The notes under the pieces: generated by a model
Database searches by the model: none
What the model was told of the DNA's origin: nothing
Seen by the model: only the letters and a program-made list of their open reading frames with translations
Made by a program: the position numbers and the translations under genes
Part shown: in pieces, positions 1-11,641 of the stretch
Layout of the letters: each line of letters starts with the position of its first letter
How positions within the stretch are numbered: position 1 is the stretch's first letter
Assembly: GCA_963678705.1 (NCBI GenBank)
Contig: OY783208.1
Span: forward strand, 11,777,782 to 11,841,781
Source of the DNA: Panorpa germanica
Taxonomy: Eukaryota > Arthropoda > Insecta > Mecoptera > Panorpidae
Direction of reading: 5' to 3'
Length of the DNA stretch: 64,000 nt

Positions 1-1
1 T

Positions 2-2023
2 CCAAACGATTGGAACGTTACTGATCAATTGATTATAACAGACATTGATGTGATTAATGTAAATGTTGACAAAATGAACAGTAGTGCTTTTAAAAACTTT
101 ACCAACCTCAAAGAACTGAAGCTAAGTGATAACGACGCCTTCACTGAAATGATCAACGTAAGACGCATGACACTAAATGGAGTTAGCATCCAACACACTG
201 GCCCAAAAGTGTTCCATAATTCATATCGTTTGCAGTGGTTAGACATGGCAAGAAATGAAATTAGTAAAACATGTCTGTCTACCTTGTTATTGTTAACAGA
301 ACTGAATTTATCTCATAATGATATCACAGAATTAAGTGATGACACTTTTATTAGCTTAACACCTTAACAAATTTGTTTTTATCTCAGAATGAACTTCATG
401 AGATAGTACGTGATAAATTTTGCACCTCTGTGAGTCAAGCAAGGCTACGAAAAGTAGATTTATCTTCTAATCAGTTTACATCTTACAATTTGACGCACAC
501 CCACAAATCTTTACAAGAAAGGCAACCAGATTTTACCGAAATTGATTTAAGTAAAAATTCTTAAAATTTCTAAAATTGAACCGCAACAAATAGATTCGGA
601 GCTAGCAGTCTTTGAAGTTGTTGTTTTATTTATGTTAACAGGTAAATGCGACTAACAAACACCTTGAAAAAACATATTTTACACCACAGCTCAATGACAT
701 AATTCAGTATGCGCATTGAATATTGTATGTATATTTATAATTTACCTATTTGATTTATAGCAAAGCGTCTTTGTCGTTGAAGTCAGTCGTAATGAGAGCG
801 TAAACGGAGAAGGGGCACGAATGACAATGAAACAACAATCCAAAATGCGACGGTGTTGACGCCCGTTGAAGGATCAGATCAAAATGAAAAGCAGAACACC
901 ACATGGATAGTTCTCACTGGCTGTTGCTGTATTTGCAGGTTAGAATTACAACCTTTTTTATCTTAATTGTAGAATAGGTAACCCACCTAACAATTAACAG
1001 TGGCCTACAATATTAATTCAGAGAGAGAGTTTAGAGAGTGGGGATGACATGCGTTTTATGTTCCACGCCGATGTTTTCCTGAATAATTTTTAAAAGTTAT
1101 GCAATTTTATAATTTAAATTTTTCATAGTATTCTCGTAGCTATTTGGTGCTATTTAAATTGTTTTTCTCTGGTGCACATTTTCCCTTCCCCCTTACCACC
1201 ACTGTAAATATTCAGAGGCACCACATTTTGACATTATTACGTTTAGGCAAAGTTTCTCGTGAAATTTATATTGTAGCACGGTCCTGTTGGAACCACGTGT
1301 CCAGTAGGTCCTATAGATCCAACTCAAGTACAAGGAAGTGGTCCTAGTTACAGAATCCTTAATTAAATAGCACCGACCTGGAACATAAAACGCTCTCTGT
1401 ACATCCAGAGTAAAATGGATTTCAAATTTATTGAGTACAAAAAATAATTGAAACATAATTAGGTGTTCTTAACTCATAAAATTAATAATTACTACATAGA
1501 AAACCTGTTCCTTTTCAGTAATTGCCGCCATATTGTTTGTGTATAAACAACGAAGAAGGACGAACCCTAATCTAAATGTCAACGATGCAGTTATGTTAAA
1601 TGAACTTTATGATGACGTCAGACCCGCGAGAGCTAACGATGACGTTGCATTCGCTCCAGTTTATGACTACGCGAAGTTCCGTCTAATTTATGACGATGTA
1701 GGAGTGCAGCCTGCCTACCTATTTAACGGTCCTGCCTGATATTCCAGGTACGTAATTAGAGAACGCCCAACGTGAATTGAGCCTAATTATTGAAAAGTAA
1801 ATTAGTTGCTTTTACAAACACATTGTGTAACATTGTTACCTAAAGCTTCAAATACAACAATTAAACAATAATTAAAAAATGTAAATACAAATAAAGTAAG
1901 GTAGTTTTAATTGGGTATGTTCACTATGATAAGATGATGTGTTTTTTGAATGTTTTAGGGCCTCAACATTTGGAGCAACTGGACGACGATTTTAAAGAGA
2001 ATCATTATGAGGAAATTGACTGA
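2..2023 (+). pseudogene. LRR transmembrane receptor-like pseudogene, copy A
   Basis: The gene runs in from the left edge of the window. An LRR reading frame is open from base 2 to a stop at 365-367 and resumes in another frame at 373-564; comparison with copy G shows the middle of the LRR block is missing here. The transmembrane exon (ending at 938, GT donor at 939) has lost several codons and is out of frame. The cytoplasmic exon is 1519-1747 (CAG acceptor, GT donor) and encodes a basic stretch (KQRRR) followed by YDDV twice. A small insertion relative to copies C, F and G shifts the frame, giving a stop at 1737-1739. The last exon, 1959-2023, still encodes NHYEEID before TGA. It is closely similar to copy E and shares its internal deletion and tail frameshift. 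I am confident of the family and that it is dead. Confidence 0.8.
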
Positions 2024-2193
2024 CGACTAACATGGCTTCATTTTGGGTCCAAAATCAGCACGTTATGTTTCTGAAGATTTTCTTTTTCTTTGTTAACATT
2101 AGTTTTTATCAAATTTGAAGTAACTTGCACAATTTTGTTATAATATTGTAGAATTTTATTAATGTAAATGTATAAATTATGTAACATATAACA

Positions 2194-3485
2194 CACATGG
2201 GCTGAAAAGTCCCGGGCGTAACAAAGAAAACACAGTTTTTTTGGTTTAAAATTAGCTTTATTCATCAACGTAATCTCCATCAAGAGCAGCGCAATCATTC
2301 CAGCGTCGCTCTAACATTTCAATACAACTTTTGTAGAACGATTTATCTTTTGCCTCAAAATAGGCCTCAGTTTCAGCGATAACCTCTTCATTCGTGCGAA
2401 ATTTCTTACCGGCGAGCATTTTTTTCAGGTCTGCGAACAGGCAGTAGTCGCTGGGAGCCAAATCTGGCGAATGCGGTGGATGTGGGAGCAATTCAAAGTT
2501 CAATTCATGTAGTTTTGCCATTGTTTTGATTGACTTGTGACACGGTGCGTTGTCTTGATGAAACAAAAAAATTTTCTTTGCCATATGCGGTCGTTTCTAT
2601 GCAATTTCGTCCTTCAAACGCTCCAATAACGCTATATAATATTCACTGTTAATGGTATTTCCTTTCTCAAGATAGTCGATTAATATTACACCACGCACAT
2701 CCCAAAATACCGAGGCCATAACCTTTCCAGCCGATTGTTGTGCTTTCAGGCGCTTTGGACGAGGTTCACCAGTTGCTGTCCACTCAGATGACTATCGTTT
2801 TGATTCCGGAGTGAAGTGATGGATCCATGTTTCATCCATTATCACATATCGACGCAAAAATTCCGGTTTGTTACGTTTAAACATGGCCAAACACTGCTCA
2901 GAATCATCAACACGTTGTCGTTTTTGGTCAACAGTAAGCAAACGCGGCACCAGCTTTGAACAGAGCTTTCTCATAGTCAAATGCTCATGCAATATAAAGC
3001 CAACACGTTGTTTTGATATCTTTACGATGTCAGCTAACTCACGCAACTTCACTTTTCAATCATTCCAAACGATTTAGTGGATTTTTTTTATGTTTTCTGG
3101 TGTTACCGCCTCATTTGGACGTCCACTGCGTTCTGCATCATCGGTGTTTCTACGACCACGTTTGAAGTCAGCAAACCAACGTTTTATTGTTGTTTCTGAT
3201 GGAGCGGAGTCCCAATTACACTTTTCAAGCCATTGCTTCGCTTGAACGGTATTTTATTCCATTAAAAACCAATGCTTTATCAACACACGAAATTCAGATT
3301 ATACCATTGTTTTGAAAATTATAAAAGTAGCGTCACTCTTAGCACAATAACTCACAAACTACTGAATAGAATATCATGAAATTTTAACAGCTGTCTTTTG
3401 AAGGTTAGTATTAACTAAAAAAACTGTGACTGCAATAAAACTAGCGCCATCTATGTGTTATGCCCGGGACTTTTCAGCCCATGTG
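2194..3485 (-). mobile_element. mariner element, irritans-type
   Basis: About 1.29 kb bounded by terminal inverted repeats beginning CACATGGGCTGAAAAGTC and continuing through CCCGGGC at both ends (2194-2217 and 3462-3485). It sits in the 3' flank of LRR copy A. Copy E has the same flank without the element: GTAACA, then a TA run, then ACTTAG near 19217-19255. This paralogous empty site shows insertion into a TA-rich target, as expected for mariner. Length, inverted repeats and the encoded transposase all agree. Confidence 0.93.
2258..3307 (-). pseudogene. mariner transposase, dead
   Basis: One reading frame of about 350 codons runs from the ATG at 3307 to the stop at 2258, the usual length for mariner transposases. 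Conserved blocks are visible: the helix-turn-helix region with SGRP near 3110-3125, MDETWIHHFTPE around 2810-2840, HQDNAPCHKS near 2535-2560 and SPDLAPSDY near 2448-2470. These carry the three Asp residues of the DD34D catalytic triad. The family resemblance is to irritans mariners such as Himar1. At least six in-frame stop codons interrupt it (for example in the first codons, after KIH, after ND, after PESKR and before KRPH), but I see no frameshift. It decayed by point mutation and cannot make transposase. Confidence 0.9.
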
Positions 3486-3689
3486 CTATATATAACTTAG
3501 ATATCATAGTATAATATTAGTGAAATAATTATTTAAAGTACAATATAATTTTAAATATTTTAATCGCACCACGCTTTTATTATTAAAGTACTGATAAAAT
3601 GTTTTTCGCTTTCATTAATTACTTTATTCTTTTAAAATAAACTGAATATAAATTTTTAAAAATCATTTTTTATTGAATTTATTTATTTA

Positions 3690-4490
3690 TTTTTTTTTTT
3701 TTTTTATTAAGCTTTGGCTTATTCTGCCTTCTTGCTCTATTATTACATTTACAAGTATTTAAGTATTACAAGTATTACATTTTATAATCCATAAACATTA
3801 TTTATAAATATACATATAACACTATATCTACTCTATTTATTACTCTTGTTTTTTTAAGATTTTCCTTGCATTTTATATATCAATTCCATTGTTAAATATA
3901 AATTCAATCACATATTTTGCAGTGGCACTATTTATATCGTATAATAGACTTAATACGTTTACTGGCATCATGGCATGTTTACATAAATTACTCCATAAGT
4001 GGTCAACTTCCTGTTTTTTGAATTTACATCCTAGTACCATGTGGTCTATAGTACCTTCCTCTCCACATATGCAATTAGAAGATTGTATTATTTTTATTTT
4101 TGCTAGATGTGATGGTACTTTACAATGACCTGATCTTAGTCGGTATATTGTATAAATGAATTTTCTAGATAAATTTTTATTGATCCACATGTTATCTTTA
4201 ATTTTATTGTTGAAAAGGTAGAATGTTTTGCCTGTGGTTTGACTTGCCTCTTTGTATATTATTTGCCAGTCCATATATGCCTCTTCCTTGATAATAATTT
4301 TCATTTCATTTAAGGAAGATTTTATATCTATTAATTTACCGTCAGTACATGCTTCTTTTGCTAACTTATCTGCAGTTTCATTGCCTAAAATTCTAGAATG
4401 ACCTGGTACCCATAAAAATTTTATGTTCACTCCACTCTTATTCAGTTTACAATATATTGCTTTTATTTTACAAATTTTATTATTATTATT
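3690..4490 (-). mobile_element. 5'-truncated LINE, RNase H end (I/Jockey-type)
   Basis: On the minus strand an open frame (about 4480 to 3873) encodes the C-terminal part of a non-LTR retrotransposon ORF2. It contains an RNase H segment with FLWVPGHSRILGNETADKLA, followed by a Cys/His cluster (CICGEEGTIDHMVLGC) typical of these proteins. A T run at 3691-3705 is the poly(A) tail on the opposite strand, so the element ends there. No reverse transcriptase is present, so it is severely 5'-truncated. Compared with copy E's flank, it inserted into the 3' flank of LRR copy A, upstream of copy B. The upper boundary is uncertain because it merges with an ATT-rich stretch at 4475-4515. The exact clade is not determined. 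Confidence 0.8.
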
Positions 4491-4557
4491 GTTTTTGAAG
4501 TTGTTATTATTATATGTTGACGGAGCTGACATTGTCAATAAAAGAAAAGTTTTCTGT

Positions 4558-5061
4558 ATGAAAATCAAAATGTGCGGCTTAACGATAGGCCTGTTTCTTA
4601 TATTTATTTTAAGTGTGGACACACAGACGGACTATCGTTACTCAATTATTTTGGATGATTCAAAGAAATATAATTCTATTCCAAACGATTGGAACGTTAT
4701 AGACCCATCGATTATAACAAACATTGATGTGATTAATGTAAACGTTGACAGAATAAACAGTGGTGCTTTTGAAAACTTTACTAACGTCGAAGTGCTGTGG
4801 CTAAGAGGAAAAATAGCAGATATTGAAAGCGACGAAGTCAATTAGTTGTTTACAAGCACATTGTGTAACATTGTTACCTAAAGCTTCAAATACAACAATT
4901 AAACAAGAATTAAAAAATGTAAATACAAAGAAAATAAGGTAATTTTAATTTGGTATGTGCACTATTATAAATTGATGCGTTTTTCGAATGCTTTAGGGCT
5001 CCAACCTTTGGAACAGGAGGACAATAAACCAGAAGAGAATCACTACGAAGAAATTGGCTGA
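4558..5061 (+). pseudogene. LRR receptor-like pseudogene, copy B (keeps signal peptide)
   Basis: The ATG at 4558 (or the in-frame ATG at 4570) starts a hydrophobic signal peptide (CGLTIGLFLIFILSV) followed by the family N-terminus with SIPNDWNVIDPS and the first LRRs. The frame stops at 4843-4845. There the sequence jumps from the first LRR into the last intron of the gene, at a junction reading GACGAAGTCAATTAG. The rest of the ectodomain, the membrane exon and the cytoplasmic exon are missing. The last exon survives at 4997-5061 (AG acceptor) and encodes ENHYEEIG before TGA. This is the only copy showing a convincing signal peptide and is therefore useful for defining the family's start. A LINE fragment lies immediately upstream. 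Confidence 0.78.
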
Positions 5062-5534
5062 CGACTAACATGGAAACGTTTTCTTTATATTAATTTAAAC
5101 TCTGTTTTTATAATAGGCAATAGTTTCTAATAATTTATCAGTGTAAATATACAGATTATGTAACACATATATTACTTAGATAACATAGCATAATGATAGT
5201 GAAGTAATTATTTATAGTAGACGCTTTTATTATTATAATATGGCTAAAATGTTTTCTCTTCCATTAATTACTTTATTCATTTGAAACAAATTAAAGATTA
5301 TTTTATAAAAAACATTTTCTATTTAATGTTAATTTCCTTTTTTTAATCACTTTAGTTATCAAAGTAAAACGTAGAAAAGAAAATATAGACGTGTCATTTC
5401 TTTCTGGTTGCAATTTATCCATCAGCTGAGCATATTGTCGCACTATACGAAGAGCTTTTCAGAAATCATGGGGAGAAACAGCCTCCATGATGGTTCGTAC
5501 TGGAATTACACGCACGTGTCTATTCAAAATGTCT
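5062..5534. other. 3' flank of copy B, no gene
   Basis: This stretch is shared with the 3' flanks of other LRR copies; compare 16150-16520 and, for part of it, 42035-42115. I see no open reading frame or RNA gene in it. Confidence 0.5.
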
Positions 5535-6085
5535 ATTCTTGATTAAATGTGATTCCTCACATTTCGTAGTACTAGATACATTAAAATAAGCGAGGTCCTT
5601 TATTTAAGTTAGCAACTTGCATAATGAACTCGACCTAATCTTTAGACAGACATGCGTCGGTGACATGGCTATATAGCGTCTGCTTGCGTATTTAGACTAA
5701 TTTGGAAAGACATATGTTGCCAATTTAGGTTTTAGCGGGAGTCTAATTTTGTGCATCAACCGAGATACATCTTGAAGCTTGTCGATTATCAGGTTCCAAA
5801 TCCCTGAGCGTCGCGCCATAACATATTCACTACATATTTTAATTGCTAACAGACATTAAAATAGCGCGATTTTCCGTTAAACCACTACTTCCGATTCGCG
5901 AGTTTTACATCGTTAGTGCCAACTCGTGACCTGTACTTAATATAAATTTATGAATCTGTGTGTCTTATGTGTGTTAATAAGTAAATCGAATGAGTACTGA
6001 TACTGAGTGAAATACTGTCTAATATTTGTTGTTAATTCAAATTTCCCGCAGATGCCATTTTGTCTTAACCTGCTACACGTTATAT
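5535..6085 (-). repeat. Fragment of LTR-like repeat (family of 34886-35579)
   Basis: Reverse-complement similarity to the LTR-like repeats at 34886-35579 and 60566-61479. Shared blocks include GTAAAAYTCGCGAATCGGA and the AGGAATCACATT segment near the 3' end. Both outer ends are missing here, so it is a fragment. Confidence 0.7.
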
Positions 6086-6239
6086 GTCTCTTTCCTACTA
6101 ATTAATAAAACTACAGCCGGGTGACGGTTACATTTTAAGCAGCCTGCAGGAAAATTGATTTATGACAAACCTAGAGCTTCGCTTTTGCTCTCTGTTCAAT
6201 ATATTTTGCTAAAATATTGCTTTAAAAATACAAACATAT

Positions 6240-6560
6240 AGTAGTACAAAAGAAAAGTAAACTTTATTGAAAATGTAGCTTCCTTATATTAGTTTATTAT
6301 TAAATTTTATTTCTTTTTGACATTTATTTGTATAGCCAAACCTCTGGTGATATATTTATAATTAACTACCTCTCTTGTGATTAATATCCTAAATATTGAA
6401 CCATTGATGCTATTTGGTAGTAGTCATGGCAGAGGTAAACAGTCGTAATTAAACAAACAACATCGCCAGCGAATGAATAATTAGGGAAATGAGCAACTCG
6501 TTCACAAATGACAAATTAAACTAACACGAGCTGTCAAATTAAACAGAGGCGTGACTTTCA
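6240..6560 (+). repeat. Direct repeat, first copy (pairs with 10960-11290)
   Basis: About 320 bp nearly identical to 10960-11290 in the same orientation, from AAAAGTAAACTTTATTGAAA to ACAGAGGCGTG. There is no coding content. The second copy carries a short extra segment (ATCTGAATGCGATCAGGGGC). The two lie on either side of the Jockey element and LRR copy C, so they mark a duplication of flanking DNA. Confidence 0.85.
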
Positions 6561-6609
6561 TAACGAAGAACCACCCTACGGATTTTAAGCGTTCACCCAA
6601 TTTGAGAAA

Positions 6610-7600
6610 TAAGAAACAATGGGCTTGTGTCCTCGTGTTTTAGTAGTCGATTTTTCAATTGTTGATTGAAATTGATGTTAATAAATGTGTATTGGCGTGT
6701 CTATTTTATTAAATATCTAAATGTTGACGGAGCAATTAAAAATTTGTTTTGTATTTTTGCGCTACAGATGTCGGCCATATTTATGACGTAACATGTAGTG
6801 GGATAGGTCAGTTATTTTTTGAGTAGGTGAGTGCTGTGGTAATGTTTTATAGCTGTTGGTAGTCGAAATAATCAAGTCAAGCTAAAGAATAATAAGTTTT
6901 TATTTTATTTAACCCTGTTACGGCAAATATAATATTGGAATTTTATTGTTCCTTGAAAAAGCTGTAAATAATATTTGATATTTTGATATATTAATACATA
7001 TAACAGAGATTTATGATCTGTAAGGTTAGTAACCTTACACAAAGATTGTGATCACATGCACTTGGAATGTGTACAACGTTGAATCCCTTTAATAATTAAA
7101 GGGACAAAATAACTTTTTTAATTATTAATATCTCTTAACATATAAGGAGCTATTAAAAAATTGAACATTTGAAGTTCTAGTAACCCACTTTATCAATTTA
7201 TAGTACAGTTTTAAACAAGCCATTGCAGCCTTGATGTGGTCTAGATATTTGTTTTATAAGTGTAAGTACATTCCCATGTGTTAAAGAATTGATTAAGATC
7301 ATTTAAGACGATATAGATAGCACTAGATCGTTGTCCACTTTATATAGAAATGAATTGTGAACCAAAACTGTGAACTGTATATTGATAAAGTAGCCTACCA
7401 TAACCTCAAATATCCAATTATTTTTATTCAGTTCGCACTATTACAGAAGTTATTAACGATTGATATTATCATTGCTTCCTCACCTTCTTCCCCACTACCA
7501 TTTGCCAACCCTTACCATCACTGTTAACCAAGAGAAATACAAAAGAAATGCAGAATTAAACGCCAAAGCTACAGCAGCTGTTGCATCGACCCATAATGTT
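6610..7600 (+). repeat. Composite foldback repeat, copy 1
   Basis: A head segment (6610-7080) is repeated at 41035-41510 and 47755-48190. It is followed by an arm (about 7080-7220) whose reverse complement appears as a direct arm at 7360-7460 and, more fully, at 47545-47700. The outer part of the arm includes the palindrome CCCTTTAATAATTAAAGGG near 7086-7104. Inverted arms of over 100 bp with no coding sequence suggest a non-autonomous foldback or MITE family. Boundaries are approximate. Confidence 0.55.
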
Positions 7601-7824
7601 TTAATATAATGTCATGATATAAAACGAAAAATAAATAGCATTATTTATTATATTCTAACGAGTACTTGACGTCATCACATATTAAGAAGAAAGGGAAATA
7701 TGAACTTTATGTGATAACTTCTTTTTTAACACCTACTTTTGGGAGCGCCTAGGTGGTATCGCCCTTTAAATAGATCTACGTCATTTTTTGCTATTTAACA
7801 GCACGTGGCTACGAAGGCTGCCAC

Positions 7825-9443
7825 GTTCTTACTTCAGTAGAGCATATGAATGAGGTTCTGAGTGCACTAAGGGATGAGACATCACCACATAAGCCAATTA
7901 AAAAAATTAATATTTCCGAGGTTGCTGAAGCAATTAAGAATCTGAATGGCAAAAAGGCTCCAGGTTATGACCTCATAACGGGGAAAATACTAAAAGAACT
8001 ACCTGAGATTGGAATCAAATTCCTTACACAACTTTTTAATGCAATCGTCAAAATTAGTTTTATTCCCCCTCAATGGAAGGTCGCGCAAGTCATGATGATT
8101 CTTAAACCAAATAAAATTGCAGAAGATCCGAAATCATATAGGCCTATAAGTCTTCTTCCGATAACTGCAAAGATGTTCGAGTCGCTGTTGCTCTCGAGGA
8201 TGCTTCCTGACATTGCAGAAAACCACATAATTCCAGATCACCAATTTGGCTTTAGGCATAAACATGGAACTATTGAGCAGGTTCACAGGATAGTCAACAA
8301 AATTCAACAGGCTTTAGAAAGGAAACAGTTTTCGCTCAGCAGTATTCCTAGATATTTCACAGGCATTTGACCGTGTATGGCATGAAGGACTTCTTTGTAA
8401 AATTAAGCAAAAACTTCCCACCTACTACAGTATACTAAGATCATACATTCAGAACAGATACTTCATGGTCAAACATGAGGATGCAATAACGAACATCTAC
8501 CAGATCCAGGCTGGAGTACGTATTGGGGCCTATATTATATCTATTATACACAGCAGACCTACCTGTGGAAAGTTCAGTAATGACGGCAACCTTTGCTGAC
8601 GATACGGCAATATTGGCATCGCATAATGATCCAGCTAATGCCTCGACTATGCTACAGAAAAATCTAGGCAAACTTTCCTCATGGATGAAGGACTGGAGAA
8701 TCAAGGCCAGCGAATCAAAATCAATACATGTCACATTCACAACTAGACAGGGAAGCTGCCCAAGTATCGCTTTAAACAATGTCAATATACCGCAGGCTGA
8801 CCATGTGAGGTACCTGGGAATACACCTAGATAGGAGGCTTACTTGGAAGAAGCACATATTCACTAAAAGAAAGCAACTTGGTCTACAGCTGCGGAAGATG
8901 TACTGGCTGATAGGACGGAAGTCACAACTTAGCACAGAAAACAAACTCCTGCTCTACAAAACCATACTTAAACCGGTATGGTCATATGGTATACAACTTT
9001 GGGGTACTGCATCTACTTCAAATATTGAGATACTTCAAAGATTTTAGTCCAAAATGCTAAGGATTGTCACGAATGCACCATGGATTATACCTAATCACAT
9101 AATTCATCGAGACCTGGATATACCTACAGTAAAAGAAGAAATAGTGCTTAGAACCAAACTATACAAGGAGAGAATAACGGAACACTCAAACAATTTGGCC
9201 AGCTGTCTAATGTCCAATATTTCCGCAGTACGCAGACTGAAGAAGAAGATACCTCAGGACCTACTAGCAGATCTATAAATCCATAAATAAATAGAATCTA
9301 GGATCTATTAAAATTGAGGGATAAGTCGATGGGCATATCCCGCGCAAGACATTTTATTTATTCTTTTTGACAATCCTATCACTGAATGTCCTATAGGCAG
9401 GACAGATTGTAATAATATTTAGCAATATAAAAAAAAAAAAAAA
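7825..9443 (+). mobile_element. Jockey-clade LINE, 5'-truncated and broken
   Basis: Reverse transcriptase domains of a Jockey-type ORF2 run across three frames. 7846-8370 has KKAPGYDLITGKILKELP, YRPISLLP and FGFRHKHGT. After a frameshift near 8345 comes FLDISQAFDRVWHEG, which holds the first catalytic Asp. 8523-9047 has FADDTAIL with the catalytic Asp pair (8592-8603), then LGIHLDRRLTW. A stop at 9045-9047 separates KMLRIVTNAPW and the C-terminus, which ends at 9278. A deletion near 8525 removes the usual PQGS segment. An A run at 9430-9443 is the 3' tail. Endonuclease and ORF1 are absent. It is a dead copy lying in the 3' flank of LRR copy C, in the opposite orientation to that gene. Confidence 0.9.
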
Positions 9444-9638
9444 ATTTCAAAGGAATAAAGAGAAAAATACTTTATTTGTAGTTTAATAATAAAAGCGTGG
9501 TGCGCATAATTAATCTAAAATTTGTATTCTACTTTAAATAATTATTTCATTAATATTATGCTATGTTATATATAAGTTACATATAATCTATATATTCACA
9601 CTGATAGAGTCCTATAAAATTATTGTTACATTTCGTCG

Positions 9639-10627
9639 TCAGCCAATTTCCTTATAGTGATTTTCTTCAGGCTCGATGTCCTCCTGTTCCAAAGGTTGGG
9701 GCCCTGAAAAATACATTAACTTATAATAGTGAACATACCCAATTAAAACTACCTTACTTTCTTTGTATTCATATTCACATTTTTTAATTCTTGTTTAATT
9801 GTTGTATTTGAAGCTTTAGGTAACAATGTTACACAATGTGCTTGTAAAAGCAACTAATTGACTTTTCAACAATTAGGTTAGGCGTTCTCTAATTACGTAC
9901 CTGGATTATCAGGCAGGACCGCTAAATAGGTAGACTGCACTCCTACATCGTCATAAAGTGGACTGGATTTGTCGTCATCATCAGCCCTCGTGGGTCTGAC
10001 GTCACCATAAAGTTCATTTAACATAACTGCATCGTTGACATTCGGGCTCGGGTTCGTCCTTTTCCGTTGTTTACACACATCCAATATGGCGCCAATTACT
10101 GAAAAAGAACAGGTTTTCTATGTAGTAATTAATAATGTTGTGAGTTAGGTTAGATGTTTGCGTTTTAGATTTTTTAATAAAAAGTTTGTAATTCTAACCT
10201 GCAAATACAGCAACAGCCAGTGCAGCCGAAGTAACAGCTATCCATGTAGTGTTCTGCTTTTCATTCTGAACTGATTTTTCAACGGACGCCAGCACTGACA
10301 TATTTTTGGTTATGCTTTCATTTTCATAGTTTGTTTTAACGTTGTTTTCATCCATTTCTTGTACTTGGTCTTCACCAACGGTTCAAGTTGGTGCATTGCT
10401 TTATAGAATTGCTTAAAATCTTGAATCATTTTCACAAAGTCGGCATTCAAGAAATTCTTGCTTAAATCAATTTCGTTCAAATCTGGTTGCGTTTCTTGTA
10501 AAGATTTGTTGCTATACGTTAAATTGAAAGATGTAAAACGATTAGAAGATAAATAAACTGATTGCAGCTTCCCTCGAGTCACAGAGCTGCACAAGTTATC
10601 CAACGCTATTAACCTGCTGTATAGCAT
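9639..10627 (-). pseudogene. LRR receptor-like pseudogene, copy C
   Basis: The only copy on the minus strand. The last exon (9713 to 9639) encodes NHYKEIG, so the usual YEEI is YKEI here. The cytoplasmic exon (10098 to 9901, AG acceptor and GT donor both present) encodes a basic juxtamembrane stretch, NELYGDV, LYDDV and TYLAV, and it runs through to the donor without the stop seen in A and E. The membrane exon ends at 10199; it follows a last-LRR segment (10627 to 10310, with SSNRFTSFNLT and NEIDLSKNFLNAD), but a frameshift after codon 105 throws the transmembrane codons out of frame. Everything upstream of the last LRRs is missing. It is 5'-truncated and dead, though its tail reads well. Confidence 0.78.
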
Positions 10628-10959
10628 CGCTATCTATATTTCGTTAGAGAAAATGGCCAAGTATCGTTTCAACTTAAAATAATTTATCAAAAATCTAAGC
10701 TTCTGTTAACATCTATTGAAGAGTATATTAAAATATTTATGATTTGTTATGTGTTCAATAGATGACGCCCAGAGTGTATGCAACCTAAATAACACTGTCT
10801 GAATATTCACATTTAAAGACAATGAAATATGTATATATCAAAGAAATTTACAAAAACATTGACGGAACCGTTTTCGATCTACCATACGAATTTCGGTAGC
10901 ATCCAGGCATCTAAACCTACACCTGGAACATTACAAACATATAACTCATTTTAGTATAA

Positions 10960-11290
10960 ATGAAAAGTAAACTTTATTGAAAATGTAGCTTCCTTACATT
11001 AGTTTATAATTAAATTTTATTTCTTTTTGACATTTATTTGTATAGCCAAACCTCTGGTGATATATTTATGATTAACTACGTCTCCTGTGATTAATATCCT
11101 AAATATTGAACCATTGATGCTATTTGGTAGTAGTCGCGGCAAAGGTAAACAGTCGTAATTAAACAAGCAACATTATCTGAATGCGATCAGGGGCCAGTGA
11201 ATGAATAATTAGGGAAATGAGCAACTCGTTCACAAATGACAAATTAAACTAACACGAGCTGTCAAATTAAACAGAGGCGTGGCTTTCTTA
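10960..11290 (+). repeat. Direct repeat, second copy (pairs with 6240-6560)
   Basis: Nearly identical to 6240-6560 apart from an extra segment of about 15 bp near 11180. It is non-coding. Confidence 0.85.
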
Positions 11291-11641
11291 AAGAACTAAT
11301 TTTAAAACAGAAAATTGAAAGTTAAAAATAAGGTAAATTCTTGCTGGCAAGTTAAGTTTTGCTTTGCATAATTATAGCCTTGCCGATGTGTCGTTTATAA
11401 GTGTATGACCTTCTAATGTGCTAAGGAACTAATTGAGATCATTGTACACTTAATATTTAATTGGGCCAAAACTGAATTTGTATAAAACTGCAATGTATAT
11501 TGATAAAGTTTTCTATCAAAACCTCAAATATCCTATTATTTTTATTCAATTTGCAATATTACAGAAGTTATTAACGATTGAAATAGTCCTTTGAATAGAT
11601 AAAGAGGTAAAATAATTCATTACGTTAAAGAAGTACAAAAG

